NCBI GenBank assembly: GCA_018400545.1
Contig: JAGYLT010000099.1
Coordinates: forward strand, 1-7,787
Direction of reading: 5' to 3'
Length of the DNA: 7,787 nt
Origin: Bacteroidales bacterium
GTDB lineage: Bacteria; Bacteroidota; Bacteroidia; Bacteroidales; 4484-276
Below, in pieces: positions 1 through 6,541 of the stretch. The notes under the pieces were generated by a model. The model had not been told where the DNA came from. It worked only from the letters and a program-made list of their open reading frames with translations, and did not search any database. Made by a program: the position numbers and the translations under genes. Position 1 is the stretch's first letter, and each line of letters opens with the position of its first letter.

Positions 1-38
1 ATTTTCAGGATTTTAGGTTATTGATTATCAGTTTTTAA

Positions 39-60
39 ACCGCGCACTAAAGTACGCGGT
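39..60. terminator. Stem-loop, possible terminator
   Basis: The inverted repeat ACCGCG / CGCGGT gives a perfect 6-bp GC-rich stem around a 10-base loop. Read on the minus strand it lies about 57 bases past the stop of the 73-residue gene and is followed by TTTAAAAA. Read on the plus strand it is followed by AATTTAATT. Neither side has a long U tract, so intrinsic termination is plausible but not clear, and the direction is undecided. It could also serve a plus-strand gene ending before the window. Confidence 0.4.
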
Positions 61-79
61 AATTTAATTCAAATAAATT
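61..79. repeat. AT-rich inverted repeat beside the stem-loop
   Basis: AATTTA and TAAATT form a 6-bp inverted repeat with a 7-base spacer, directly next to the GC-rich stem-loop at 39-60. It lies about 38 bases beyond the stop of the minus-strand 73-residue gene. It may be part of the transcript end of that gene or simply chance in AT-rich DNA. No coding capacity is seen in 1-116. Confidence 0.25.
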
Positions 80-116
80 TATGAATAGTCCAGGATAGAA
101 TGGAAATGGCGAAAAA

Positions 117-338
117 TCAGATTAAAATTTCTCCGTCCACAAGCTGAACCTGGGCGTTCACACCAAGATAAAAAGCATCTTCAGGATTCAGGTTTTTGAT
201 TTCAACACGTGCTTTTGTCCCTGCATTGCCAAGAGATACTGTGAACTGATAATTATTCCTTGAAAGGTAGGAAGTGATGATTTTAAGATAGCGCTTGTTG
301 AGCTCAATCAATGTAGCGTCTCGGGTCTTTGTTTCCAT
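117..338 (-). CDS. Small protein of unknown function (73 aa)
   Basis: I do not recognise this protein. It begins with a charged, probably helical stretch (about residues 5-27, including IELNKRYLKI). The second half looks beta-rich (QFTVSLG at 31-37, ARVEIKNL at 43-50, AQVQLVDGEILI at 62-73). There is no signal peptide, membrane segment, cysteine or metal motif, so it is probably a small cytosolic protein. The ATG at 338 is preceded by an A-rich stretch rather than a Shine-Dalgarno sequence, as is usual in Bacteroidota. The reading frame is compact and its predicted structure is orderly, and no competing frame on the other strand is comparable, which argues for a real gene. It lies 194 bases downstream of the ProX gene on the same strand, a gap long enough to suggest separate transcription. 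Confidence 0.6.
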   Translation of the reverse strand: METKTRDATLIELNKRYLKIITSYLSRNNYQFTVSLGNAGTKARVEIKNLNPEDAFYLGVNAQVQLVDGEILI

Positions 339-366
339 CTCTGTTTTTTTGTTTTAATAGAAACCG

Positions 367-374
367 TAAAATTA
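367..374 (-). promoter_or_regulatory. Weak -7-like element upstream of the 73-aa gene
   Basis: The minus strand reads TAATTTTA, one base short of the Bacteroidota -7 consensus TAnnTTTG. It lies 29 bases before the start codon, which would give a leader of about 20 bases. No convincing -33 TTTG lies at the usual distance, so this is only a candidate. Confidence 0.2.
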
Positions 375-407
375 CTGAGAGGCAGCCCGAAAAGCATTGA
401 CTAAATA

Positions 408-429
408 TTAATTTTATGTTAATTTTACA
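408..429. repeat. Imperfect tandem 11-bp AT repeat
   Basis: Two adjacent 11-base units, TTAATTTTATG and TTAATTTTACA, share their first nine bases. They lie in the AT-rich spacer about 70-90 bases upstream of the 73-residue gene. They could act as an upstream AT-rich promoter element or a binding site, but chance in AT-rich sequence is also likely. Confidence 0.3.
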
Positions 430-487
430 TTATCATAAAAAATCCCGCTAACAATATAAACTGCTGATTATAGACACTTTAAGGCAG

Positions 488-520
488 ATAGCGCTATTTT
501 GATCCAAATCCTGATCAGGA
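488..520. repeat. Two perfect palindromes downstream of the ProX gene
   Basis: ATAGCGCTAT (488-497) is a perfect 10-bp palindrome and TCCTGATCAGGA (509-520) a perfect 12-bp palindrome, 11 bases apart. On the minus strand they begin 13 bases past the ProX stop codon. The 12-bp palindrome can fold only as a 4-bp stem with a GATC loop, and on the minus strand the T run precedes it rather than follows it. It is therefore a poor intrinsic terminator and could instead be a protein-binding site. The rest of 339-532 shows no coding potential. Confidence 0.35.
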
Positions 521-532
521 CAGAAAAAAAGG

Positions 533-1030
533 TTAATCATACAGTTTTAGAAACTCATATGAATTTCCTGTCCAGTCCATGTATTTGATAAAATCCTCGA
601 AATCAACCACCACAGAGGCTGTATTGAGATTGGGATGGAAACTGATTTTTTTGGCCGTCAGCAGGTTTTTATCAAAGAAAACATGCACATGATTTTCCGT
701 ATCGTTGATCAGCCCGAATGGCGACACCGATCCCGGCTCGATGCACAGATAGCGCTGCAGGCGTTTTACCGAGGCAAAGCTAAGCTTCCCCTGTTTAAGC
801 CGTTGCTCAAGATCATGAATGTCAAGCTTTGCCGTATGCTTGAGTATCACCAGGTAATGCCTGTTTCCCTTGTGGTTTCTGAAAAAAATATTCTTGCAAT
901 GCACAGCCTCGATATCGCCCCAGTATTCCATGGCCTTTTCGATGGTGGGCAATGGCGGATGCTCGTGCATTTCATACTTAATATTCAGGGATGTGAGTAC
1001 ATCCAAAACTTTTTGTATCTGTCGGTTCAT
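533..1030 (-). CDS. ProX/YbaK-family aminoacyl-tRNA deacylase (prolyl-tRNA editing protein)
   Basis: This is a free-standing trans-editing enzyme of the YbaK/ProX superfamily. Members hydrolyse mischarged tRNA, typically alanyl-tRNA(Pro), in the cytosol, backing up prolyl-tRNA synthetase. Family marks are visible throughout: EHPPLPTIEKA at 23-33, CKNIFFR at 45-51 with the conserved substrate-contacting Lys46, HTAKLD at 65-70, the loop GSVSPFGL at 100-107, and FHPN at 131-134. These match the ProXp-ala/PrdX branch better than the Cys-tRNA(Pro) deacylase YbaK branch, although substrate choice cannot be settled by eye. The length of 165 residues is normal and the protein looks intact. The start at 1030 fits because the family begins shortly before the EHP motif. 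The gene is divergent from the hybrid kinase, and a -7-like element ends only 4 bases before the ATG, suggesting a leaderless or nearly leaderless mRNA. Confidence 0.9.
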   Translation of the reverse strand: MNRQIQKVLDVLTSLNIKYEMHEHPPLPTIEKAMEYWGDIEAVHCKNIFFRNHKGNRHYLVILKHTAKLDIHDLEQRLKQGKLSFASVKRLQRYLCIEPGSVSPFGLINDTENHVHVFFDKNLLTAKKISFHPNLNTASVVVDFEDFIKYMDWTGNSYEFLKLYD

Positions 1031-1034
1031 GCTA

Positions 1035-1042
1035 CAAAAATA
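1035..1042 (-). promoter_or_regulatory. -7 promoter element for the ProX gene
   Basis: The minus strand reads TATTTTTG, an exact match to the Bacteroidota -7 consensus TAnnTTTG. It ends 4 bases before the ProX start codon, so transcription would begin at or next to the A of ATG. No clear -33 TTTG is present at the normal spacing, which keeps confidence low. Confidence 0.3.
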
Positions 1043-1063
1043 GGGAATTGAATTTTTTTTACT

Positions 1064-1071
1064 TATTTTTG
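1064..1071 (+). promoter_or_regulatory. -7 promoter element for the hybrid kinase gene
   Basis: The plus strand reads TATTTTTG, the same exact TAnnTTTG match as the element serving the opposite strand at 1035-1042. It would give the kinase mRNA a leader of roughly 110 bases. The nearest upstream TTG (1048-1050) is closer than the usual -33 spacing, so support is limited to the -7 box. Confidence 0.3.
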
Positions 1072-1190
1072 AAAAGTTTTCACTTGCAGAAATTTCTTTT
1101 TCCCGGCCCCTGGCTGAGGAATTTTATGGTGATAAACTACAATTAAGAAGAGGAAGCGAAACCGTTCCCGGCATTGTTTAATTTAAAAGC

Positions 1191-3962
1191 ATGAAGATCA
1201 TATTACTATGTTTTCTTAGTGATCGGAGTACCGATGAAGTACGCAAAATTTCCGGCGGGCATTTTCCGGGGTTTAAGTTCATTGATGGTTCCGAACTCAA
1301 TGACCTGCAAAACAATGCTGAGAACATCCGGCACCACCTGATTGTACATTGTACGGCCGGAAAACTGGAGAAAATCTCTGATCTCATCAATTCAGCGCAA
1401 TTCAAAAATCTGAATTCCGTGCTTTTGGTTGACACCTCAATTTCTTCACCCGATGCAAACCTGATGCGAAATTACGATTTGGTTATGCATGCCAAAAACG
1501 GTTTCAACCAAGTATCGGAAATAGTGGGTGCACTCAGCGGATCGGTTCAGGCAGCAATGCAACTTGCCGAAAGCGAGCAAAAATACAACACCCTGGTAAA
1601 CAACCTTCCCGGTATTACTTACCGCTGCAAAAACGATAGCGACTGGACCATGATATACCTGAGCCGGAAAGTGGAAAAACTCACCGGTTACTCTTCCAGG
1701 GCTTTTGTTAAAACCAAAGAAATTACCTATTCGGATATCATCGTTCCCCAGGATCGGGAAAAAGTGTGGCTGACTATCCAGAAAGCGTTAAAGAAAAACC
1801 TGACCTTTCAGATCGAATACAGGATAAAAACGGCTTCAGGACGCATTAAATGGGTATGGGAACAGGGAAGAGCAGTTCAATCGCAAGATGAAAATCAAAT
1901 CCTTGAGGGTATCATCATGGATATTGATGAAGAAAAAAACCTGAAAAAAAGAATGTCCCTGATGCGCGATATTGTGCTGGCTATGAACGATTCAAGCGAT
2001 CTTAACGACCTGATTGAAATTATCAGGCAGCAACTCGCCGATATGATCATGGCCGGGGAGTTTTATCTGCAGTTATTCGACTGGGAAAAAAGGGAGTTTT
2101 TGGTTCCTTTTGTTGATGAAGGCCGTGAATTTTTCAGGCACATCCCCATGACAAAATCGCTGGATGCATTGGTTATAAAGCGCAACCGATCTGTATTGCT
2201 GCAAAAAAATGAAATCATGAAGCTGGAACGACAGGGCAAACTTAAACTGGAACATGACATCCCGGAAGTTTGGCTTGGCGTGCCCCTGCAAATGAATGGA
2301 AAAGCCTCGGGCATAATTGTTTTGCAGGATTTTAAAAACGAATTTGCTATCAATAAAACCGATGTTGAATTGCTCGAATTCGTATCCGTACAGATTGTGG
2401 TTTCTATCATGAAAAAGCAGGCGGAAGATGAAAGCCGAAAACTACTCAAAGCACTTGAACAAAGCCCGATAGCGGTGATAATCACCGACCTTGAAGGACA
2501 CACCGTGTATGCCAATCACAAAGCCGCCGACATCACAGGATTCGATATTGATGAAATGATGGGGAAAATTCCAAACATCATCGAGCCTTACGATAGTGAT
2601 GCCGATCATTACAAAAACATCTGGGATGCATTGCTAAACGATGGATCCTGGGAAGGAGAATACCAAAACAAAAACAAGGCAGGTGAACTTTACTGGGAGT
2701 ATGCCATCGTATCCTCCATAAAAAATTCACGCGGTAAAACCACGCATTACCTCTACCTGAAAGAAGAAATTTCAGAACGGAAACGCATCGATAAGGAACT
2801 TCGGAAAGCAAAAACGCTTGCTGAGGAATCGGATAAACTAAAAACTGCTTTCCTCGCCAACATGTCGCATGAAATCCGCACGCCAATGAATGCCATCATC
2901 GGGTTCACCGAAATGCTGCGCACCGATGATTATTCGGCAGAGGAGCATGAAGAATTTTTTAGCCTTATCATCGAAAACAGCAAAAAGCTGCTCAATACCA
3001 TCGACAATATTATCGATATTGCAAAAATTGAAGCCGGGCAACTGGTTATTTCCAATTCGCGATGCTCGGCAAACAAAATACTTTACGATAACTACTACGC
3101 TTTTGAAAAGAAAAAGGTGAAACTGGATAAATCGATGATCCGGTTTGAAGCCCGACAGTATAAGGAAAATGAGAATATTTTCTTTCAGTCGGATCCTATA
3201 CGTATAAACCAGGTTTTAAGAAATCTTATCGAAAACGCTTTTAAATATACCTATGAGGGCACCGTAGAGTTTGGTTATACTTTAACCTCCTATGACGGTC
3301 GGGAGTATATCGATTTTTATGTGAAGGATAGTGGAGAGGGCATTTCTTCCGGCAAAATGGAATCTATCTTTAACAGGTTTACCCAGGCCAGCGATAATTA
3401 TATGAGTACCACCGGCGGAACCGGCCTCGGGCTTGCGATTTCCAGAAATATTGCACGACTTATGAACGGGGATATACGTCTTGAATCATCGGTAGGCCGG
3501 GGATCGGTTTTTCATTTTCTCATTCCGTATTCTCCCATTGAGGACAAATATAGCCCTGATGAATCGGAGAAAAAAGCAACGAATAAAGAGCTGAACTGGC
3601 CGGATAAGATCGTTTTGATTGCTGAAGATGAGGACTCAAATTATAAGCTGCTTGAAGTTATGTTGCGTAAAACCAGGGTTAAAATTGAGCGTGCATATAA
3701 CGGCAAACAGGCTTTGGATTATGTGCTGGGAGGCAATGATGTAGATTTGATTCTTATGGACGTAAGGATGCCGGTGATGAACGGATACGAAGCCACTGAA
3801 CACATTAAAAAATTCAGCCCGTCGCTTCCGGTTGTTATACAAACGGCTTTCGCACTTTCGGGCGACAGGGAAAACAGCTTCGAAGCCGGCTGCGACGAAT
3901 ATCTGTCAAAACCAATCAAAGCCACTGAATTATATGAAGTTATGAAGAAATTTCTGGATTAA
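1191..3962 (+). CDS. Hybrid sensor histidine kinase, PAS-GAF-PAS-HisKA-HATPase-receiver
   Basis: This hybrid two-component kinase has no visible membrane segment and probably acts in the cytosol. Domains in order: an unassigned alpha/beta region (1-118); a PAS_3-type PAS domain (about 128-250, LVNNLPGITYRCKND and the YRIKTASGRIKWVWEQG strand); a GAF domain (about 258-410, WLGVPLQMNGKASGIIVLQD); a second PAS domain (about 418-530, ALEQSPIAVIITDLEG); HisKA (about 550-618) with phospho-accepting His560 in SHEIRTPMN; HATPase_c (about 655-778) with N box ENAFKY (Asn682), G1 box DSGEGI (713-718), F box IFNRFTQ and G2 box GTGLGLAIS; and a C-terminal receiver (about 806-922). The receiver has acidic Glu812/Asp813, phospho-Asp857 in LILMDVRMP, Thr885 and Lys907 in SKPI. 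All catalytic residues are present, so kinase and receiver should both work. There is no HPt or output domain. The ATG at 1191 follows an A/T-rich leader typical of the phylum. The gene stands alone, divergent from ProX and convergent with the LytS-type kinase. The signal is unknown; PAS and GAF suggest an intracellular ligand or redox cue. Confidence 0.95.
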   Translation: MKIILLCFLSDRSTDEVRKISGGHFPGFKFIDGSELNDLQNNAENIRHHLIVHCTAGKLEKISDLINSAQFKNLNSVLLVDTSISSPDANLMRNYDLVMHAKNGFNQVSEIVGALSGSVQAAMQLAESEQKYNTLVNNLPGITYRCKNDSDWTMIYLSRKVEKLTGYSSRAFVKTKEITYSDIIVPQDREKVWLTIQKALKKNLTFQIEYRIKTASGRIKWVWEQGRAVQSQDENQILEGIIMDIDEEKNLKKRMSLMRDIVLAMNDSSDLNDLIEIIRQQLADMIMAGEFYLQLFDWEKREFLVPFVDEGREFFRHIPMTKSLDALVIKRNRSVLLQKNEIMKLERQGKLKLEHDIPEVWLGVPLQMNGKASGIIVLQDFKNEFAINKTDVELLEFVSVQIVVSIMKKQAEDESRKLLKALEQSPIAVIITDLEGHTVYANHKAADITGFDIDEMMGKIPNIIEPYDSDADHYKNIWDALLNDGSWEGEYQNKNKAGELYWEYAIVSSIKNSRGKTTHYLYLKEEISERKRIDKELRKAKTLAEESDKLKTAFLANMSHEIRTPMNAIIGFTEMLRTDDYSAEEHEEFFSLIIENSKKLLNTIDNIIDIAKIEAGQLVISNSRCSANKILYDNYYAFEKKKVKLDKSMIRFEARQYKENENIFFQSDPIRINQVLRNLIENAFKYTYEGTVEFGYTLTSYDGREYIDFYVKDSGEGISSGKMESIFNRFTQASDNYMSTTGGTGLGLAISRNIARLMNGDIRLESSVGRGSVFHFLIPYSPIEDKYSPDESEKKATNKELNWPDKIVLIAEDEDSNYKLLEVMLRKTRVKIERAYNGKQALDYVLGGNDVDLILMDVRMPVMNGYEATEHIKKFSPSLPVVIQTAFALSGDRENSFEAGCDEYLSKPIKATELYEVMKKFLD

Positions 3963-4003
3963 GTTGTTAGCCTTGATTATGCGCAGGCACAGGAAATTTG
4001 CTT

Positions 4004-4021
4004 TGCTGCAAACTTTCAGCA
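4004..4021. repeat. Short inverted repeat after the hybrid kinase
   Basis: TGCTG and CAGCA form a 5-bp stem around an 8-base loop, 41 bases past the hybrid kinase stop. There is no T tract after it, so it is a weak candidate for the 3' end of that transcript. Confidence 0.2.
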
Positions 4022-4128
4022 GGAATGCCAATGGCAGAATTGTTCGGCGATTGCTTGATGATTTTCTAACAGTAAATCTGATATCAGGTTTCATTTTTCA
4101 TATCGAATTTATCTGATTAAACGAATGA

Positions 4129-4146
4129 ATGCCGCAGATGTGGCAT
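4129..4146. terminator. Stem-loop in the convergent spacer, possible shared terminator
   Basis: ATGCCGC and GTGGCAT pair as a 7-bp stem with one G-U wobble around a 4-base AGAT loop. It lies about 167 bases past the hybrid kinase stop and about 100 bases past the LytS-type kinase stop on the other strand. That position suits a shared terminator, but neither side is followed closely by a T run; the nearest on the plus strand is CTTTTTT, more than 20 bases on. Confidence 0.3.
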
Positions 4147-4246
4147 GATTCGGGCAATTAGATGATTACTTTTTTACTTTGATCCCACACGTGCGGAAAA
4201 TTGACGTTCCTATCTTTACCTGATAGATTGATTGTACAAAGTGGTC

Positions 4247-6406
4247 TTAATTCACGCTTTTGCTGAAAAAACGCTGACCATTCAGGTTGAGATTGCAGTT
4301 ATATTTCTTTGGAATTTTTATACGAACCAGCGTTCCAGTTGAATTTCCATAACCATCCTTTTTATCAATAAATGCATAGGTTAATTTTGAGGTGTTTTGT
4401 TTATTAAATACCTCAAGATACTCATCCATAATGACAAGACCGATCCCGGGTTTGCGCGATTTAATCATGGATGCGGCCTCTCTGCCAATGCCGTTATCCT
4501 CAACTTCAACAATGGTATTTCCCTCTTCAATGCATAAACGAATATTCAGTAGTCCGCCCGTGGATTTATGAAAGAGCCCGTGCTTTATAGCGTTTTCCAC
4601 AAAAGTCATAATGGTGGACTTGGGGATCAACTGTTCAACATTTACATCATTGTGAATCTTGATATCAAAATCGAATTTTCTTGAAAACCTGATCCATTGC
4701 AGCCGGATATATTTCTCCACCTGCGACATTTCCGTTTTCAACGAAATGGAAAGCGATTCACTATTGTCAAGGGTTTCGCGCAGCAGCCCCGAAAAGCCGG
4801 TAATACATTCATAAGCCTGCATTTTCTCACCCTTTAAAACCATGTTCGACATGGTATTCATCACATTAAAAATAAAATGTGGGCTCATCCGGTTTTTTAT
4901 GGATTTCAGTTCCAGCAGGATGAGCCTTTGACGCATTTCATCCACTTTTCGTTTCCGGATAATATACAAGCGCTGAATTCCAAAAATAAACCCCAGGATG
5001 AATAAATAAACAAATAAATAATACAGATGCCGCAACGGATACATGAAATTTTCTTCCACTTTGTAAATGATCAGTTTCTCAGGGAGCGAAACCCAGATTT
5101 CACGATCGTCCATGCCATCATACCAAACAGATATATAACCATCGAGCACGGAAAAAGAATCTCCCACCAAATTTAAAACGACTGGATTTTGATATCCGTC
5201 CGGATATATTTTTAAGGTATTTCCCGGACCATCAGCAGTAATCAAATCCGGAATACCATCCAGATTAAAATCCACATTCTGATCAACAAGGCGGAATTTT
5301 GCATCCAGGCTGGCTTTTTGATCAAATGTCAAATCCTGATGCACCCTGAAGATGTTGCCAGATCTGTCAATGGCATCTATTGCTTCATAGGGTGGCACAT
5401 CTCCGGCACCACGCAGTTTCATAAGATTGTCATGCTCATTTGTGAGTATCCTTTTATGGATGAGATCACCATTCAGATCATATATTGCGAGATGGTCGGG
5501 ATATTGCGAAATACCGGTATTTAACGCCATAAGCATGATGAGTATCTCGTTGTTGGCTTTGAAAAATTGAGGTTCAACATCTGACGGATGTCCCGGAAAA
5601 GGAACCGGATCGAACACGAAATTTAAGTTTTTATCAAAAACCATCAGCCACGAACAACTGTCCTTGTATGGGATATCAAGCTCAGGGTGATCGGAAGAAT
5701 TATTTGTTGAGGTAACATATCCTGTGATGAATGGTCCGCCTGTTGCCGGTCCTTCAAAGATCGTAAGGTTTGAAATCAAGCCAGCCCCCACAGCGGGCGA
5801 ACGCCACACAGAATCATTTCGAATATCCCAGGCATAGATTGCCCTTGGCTGATAAGTAAAACCTGCATATACCAAAACAAGCAACTCACCAAAACCATCG
5901 CCGTTTAAATCAAGTAATTCTCCGCCGGTAACCCGCCAATCCTGAAAGCCATTATATTTTTCCGCCCGGCATAATGCCCGGCCCTTAACATTTAACCCAT
6001 CCCCGGTTAATGGCTCAAAAGCATTCAGCCTGATCGAATCCCGGCTGTAGGTGGCAACATATATCTCATCACTTCCATTGTTATCGTAGTCACCAAAAAC
6101 CGGTGCTGACATATCCACAAAATCTCCGCTGAGATTCCACTGCAAAATCAGTTTATTCTGGTGGTTCCTGAAAAGGACATGTGGAGTTTTGTCGGGGAAA
6201 TTGAGCGCTATCTGAACCTTTTCACTTTGCTGATCGTGGTTAAAATCATGCGCCAGAAATTTTGCATCCGGGTTAATCCTGGAGTTTAACTTCAATCCGG
6301 TTTCATATTTTGAAAGGTTCGCCGGAACGAGCAAAACAAAAATAATGGTTACAAGCAAAGCTATAAACCAGGGCGAGATGAGAAAATAAATTGCTTTCCG
6401 GTTCAT
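4247..6406 (-). CDS. LytS-family sensor histidine kinase with periplasmic FG-GAP/VCBS-like domain
   Basis: This is a membrane-anchored kinase of the LytS/YehU type (His_kinase family). A first membrane segment (about 8-28) follows a positively charged start. Residues 29-459 should lie in the periplasm. A second segment (about 461-479) is followed by the positive cluster IIRKRK. The ectodomain carries four calcium-loop motifs of the FG-GAP/VCBS type: DFNHDQQSE (54-62), DYDNNGSDE (106-114), DLNGDGFGE (166-174) and DFNLDGIPD (379-387). It is therefore probably a beta-propeller-like sensor, with one possible disulphide (Cys146, Cys251). The cytoplasmic part has the family motif SPHFIFNVMNTMSN with His510, then an ATPase domain with FVENAIKHG (Asn605), DNGIGREAA (637-645) and GIGLVIMDEYLEVFN. 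All key residues are present. A short tail of about 18 residues follows. Such kinases normally phosphorylate a LytTR response regulator, yet none is in this transcription unit. The gene is convergent with the hybrid kinase and divergent from the DUF418 gene. The ligand is unknown. Confidence 0.9.
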   Translation of the reverse strand: MNRKAIYFLISPWFIALLVTIIFVLLVPANLSKYETGLKLNSRINPDAKFLAHDFNHDQQSEKVQIALNFPDKTPHVLFRNHQNKLILQWNLSGDFVDMSAPVFGDYDNNGSDEIYVATYSRDSIRLNAFEPLTGDGLNVKGRALCRAEKYNGFQDWRVTGGELLDLNGDGFGELLVLVYAGFTYQPRAIYAWDIRNDSVWRSPAVGAGLISNLTIFEGPATGGPFITGYVTSTNNSSDHPELDIPYKDSCSWLMVFDKNLNFVFDPVPFPGHPSDVEPQFFKANNEILIMLMALNTGISQYPDHLAIYDLNGDLIHKRILTNEHDNLMKLRGAGDVPPYEAIDAIDRSGNIFRVHQDLTFDQKASLDAKFRLVDQNVDFNLDGIPDLITADGPGNTLKIYPDGYQNPVVLNLVGDSFSVLDGYISVWYDGMDDREIWVSLPEKLIIYKVEENFMYPLRHLYYLFVYLFILGFIFGIQRLYIIRKRKVDEMRQRLILLELKSIKNRMSPHFIFNVMNTMSNMVLKGEKMQAYECITGFSGLLRETLDNSESLSISLKTEMSQVEKYIRLQWIRFSRKFDFDIKIHNDVNVEQLIPKSTIMTFVENAIKHGLFHKSTGGLLNIRLCIEEGNTIVEVEDNGIGREAASMIKSRKPGIGLVIMDEYLEVFNKQNTSKLTYAFIDKKDGYGNSTGTLVRIKIPKKYNCNLNLNGQRFFSKSVN

Positions 6407-6433
6407 TGTATTTTTTATTCAGAAACAAATAAA

Positions 6434-6441
6434 CAAAATTA
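6434..6441 (-). promoter_or_regulatory. -7 promoter element for the LytS-type kinase
   Basis: The minus strand reads TAATTTTG, an exact TAnnTTTG match, 27 bases upstream of the start codon. It would give a leader of about 20 bases, a usual length in the phylum. A clear -33 TTTG is not seen at the expected spacing. Confidence 0.4.
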
Positions 6442-6477
6442 TGGTCAATTTGCGTGATGTTTTTTTTCAGAAAGATT

Positions 6478-6492
6478 CAGATTTTTCATCTG
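6478..6492. promoter_or_regulatory. Inverted repeat in the divergent LytS kinase / DUF418 spacer
   Basis: CAGAT and ATCTG form an inverted repeat with a 5-base spacer. It lies midway between the two divergent start codons and upstream of the candidate kinase -7 element. This is a sensible place for an operator acting on one or both genes, but five-base arms are short and chance is possible. Confidence 0.25.
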
Positions 6493-6541
6493 TCCGTATC
6501 TGGAAATTTATTTTATTTGTAATCATCTCAAAATGTGAACT

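Larger units (their letters stand above)
3963..4246. other. Convergent intergenic spacer
   Basis: These 284 bases lie between the ends of two convergent kinase genes. They contain two short stem-loops (4004-4021 and 4129-4146) but no hairpin followed directly by a strong T run. The only plus-strand frame of note, 3979-4116 (45 codons), has no recognisable protein character. No RNA gene or mobile-element remnant was seen. Confidence 0.6.

Noticed and set aside
287..756. The word GATAGCGCT occurring three times on the plus strand (287-295, 487-495, 748-756)
   Set aside because: Two copies are simply the codons for Arg-Tyr-Leu in two minus-strand genes. With only one non-coding copy left there is no case for a repeat family.
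635..1051. Plus-strand open frame of 138 codons across the ProX gene
   Set aside because: It lies opposite a well-conserved deacylase gene whose motifs explain the sequence, and its translation has no domain-like character.
2063..2515. Minus-strand open frame of 150 codons inside the hybrid kinase
   Set aside because: It is a shadow of the GAF/PAS coding sequence, rich in Ser and Cys with no recognisable fold. The other minus-strand frames at 1178-1435, 2073-2291, 2578-2886, 2838-3041, 3636-3842 and 3719-3925 are rejected for the same reason, as is the plus-strand one at 2890-3120.
3979..4116. Possible 45-codon gene or gene remnant after the hybrid kinase
   Set aside because: It has no recognisable motif or domain, and no supporting start signal or conservation can be seen; it is most likely a chance frame in a convergent spacer.
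4188..4196. CACACGTGC with a CACGTG core, considered as an operator
   Set aside because: The symmetry does not extend beyond six bases, and it lies downstream of both neighbouring genes, so a promoter role is unlikely.
5318..5524. Plus-strand open frame of 68 codons opposite the LytS-type kinase ectodomain
   Set aside because: It lies wholly opposite a coherent ectodomain sequence and resembles nothing known.
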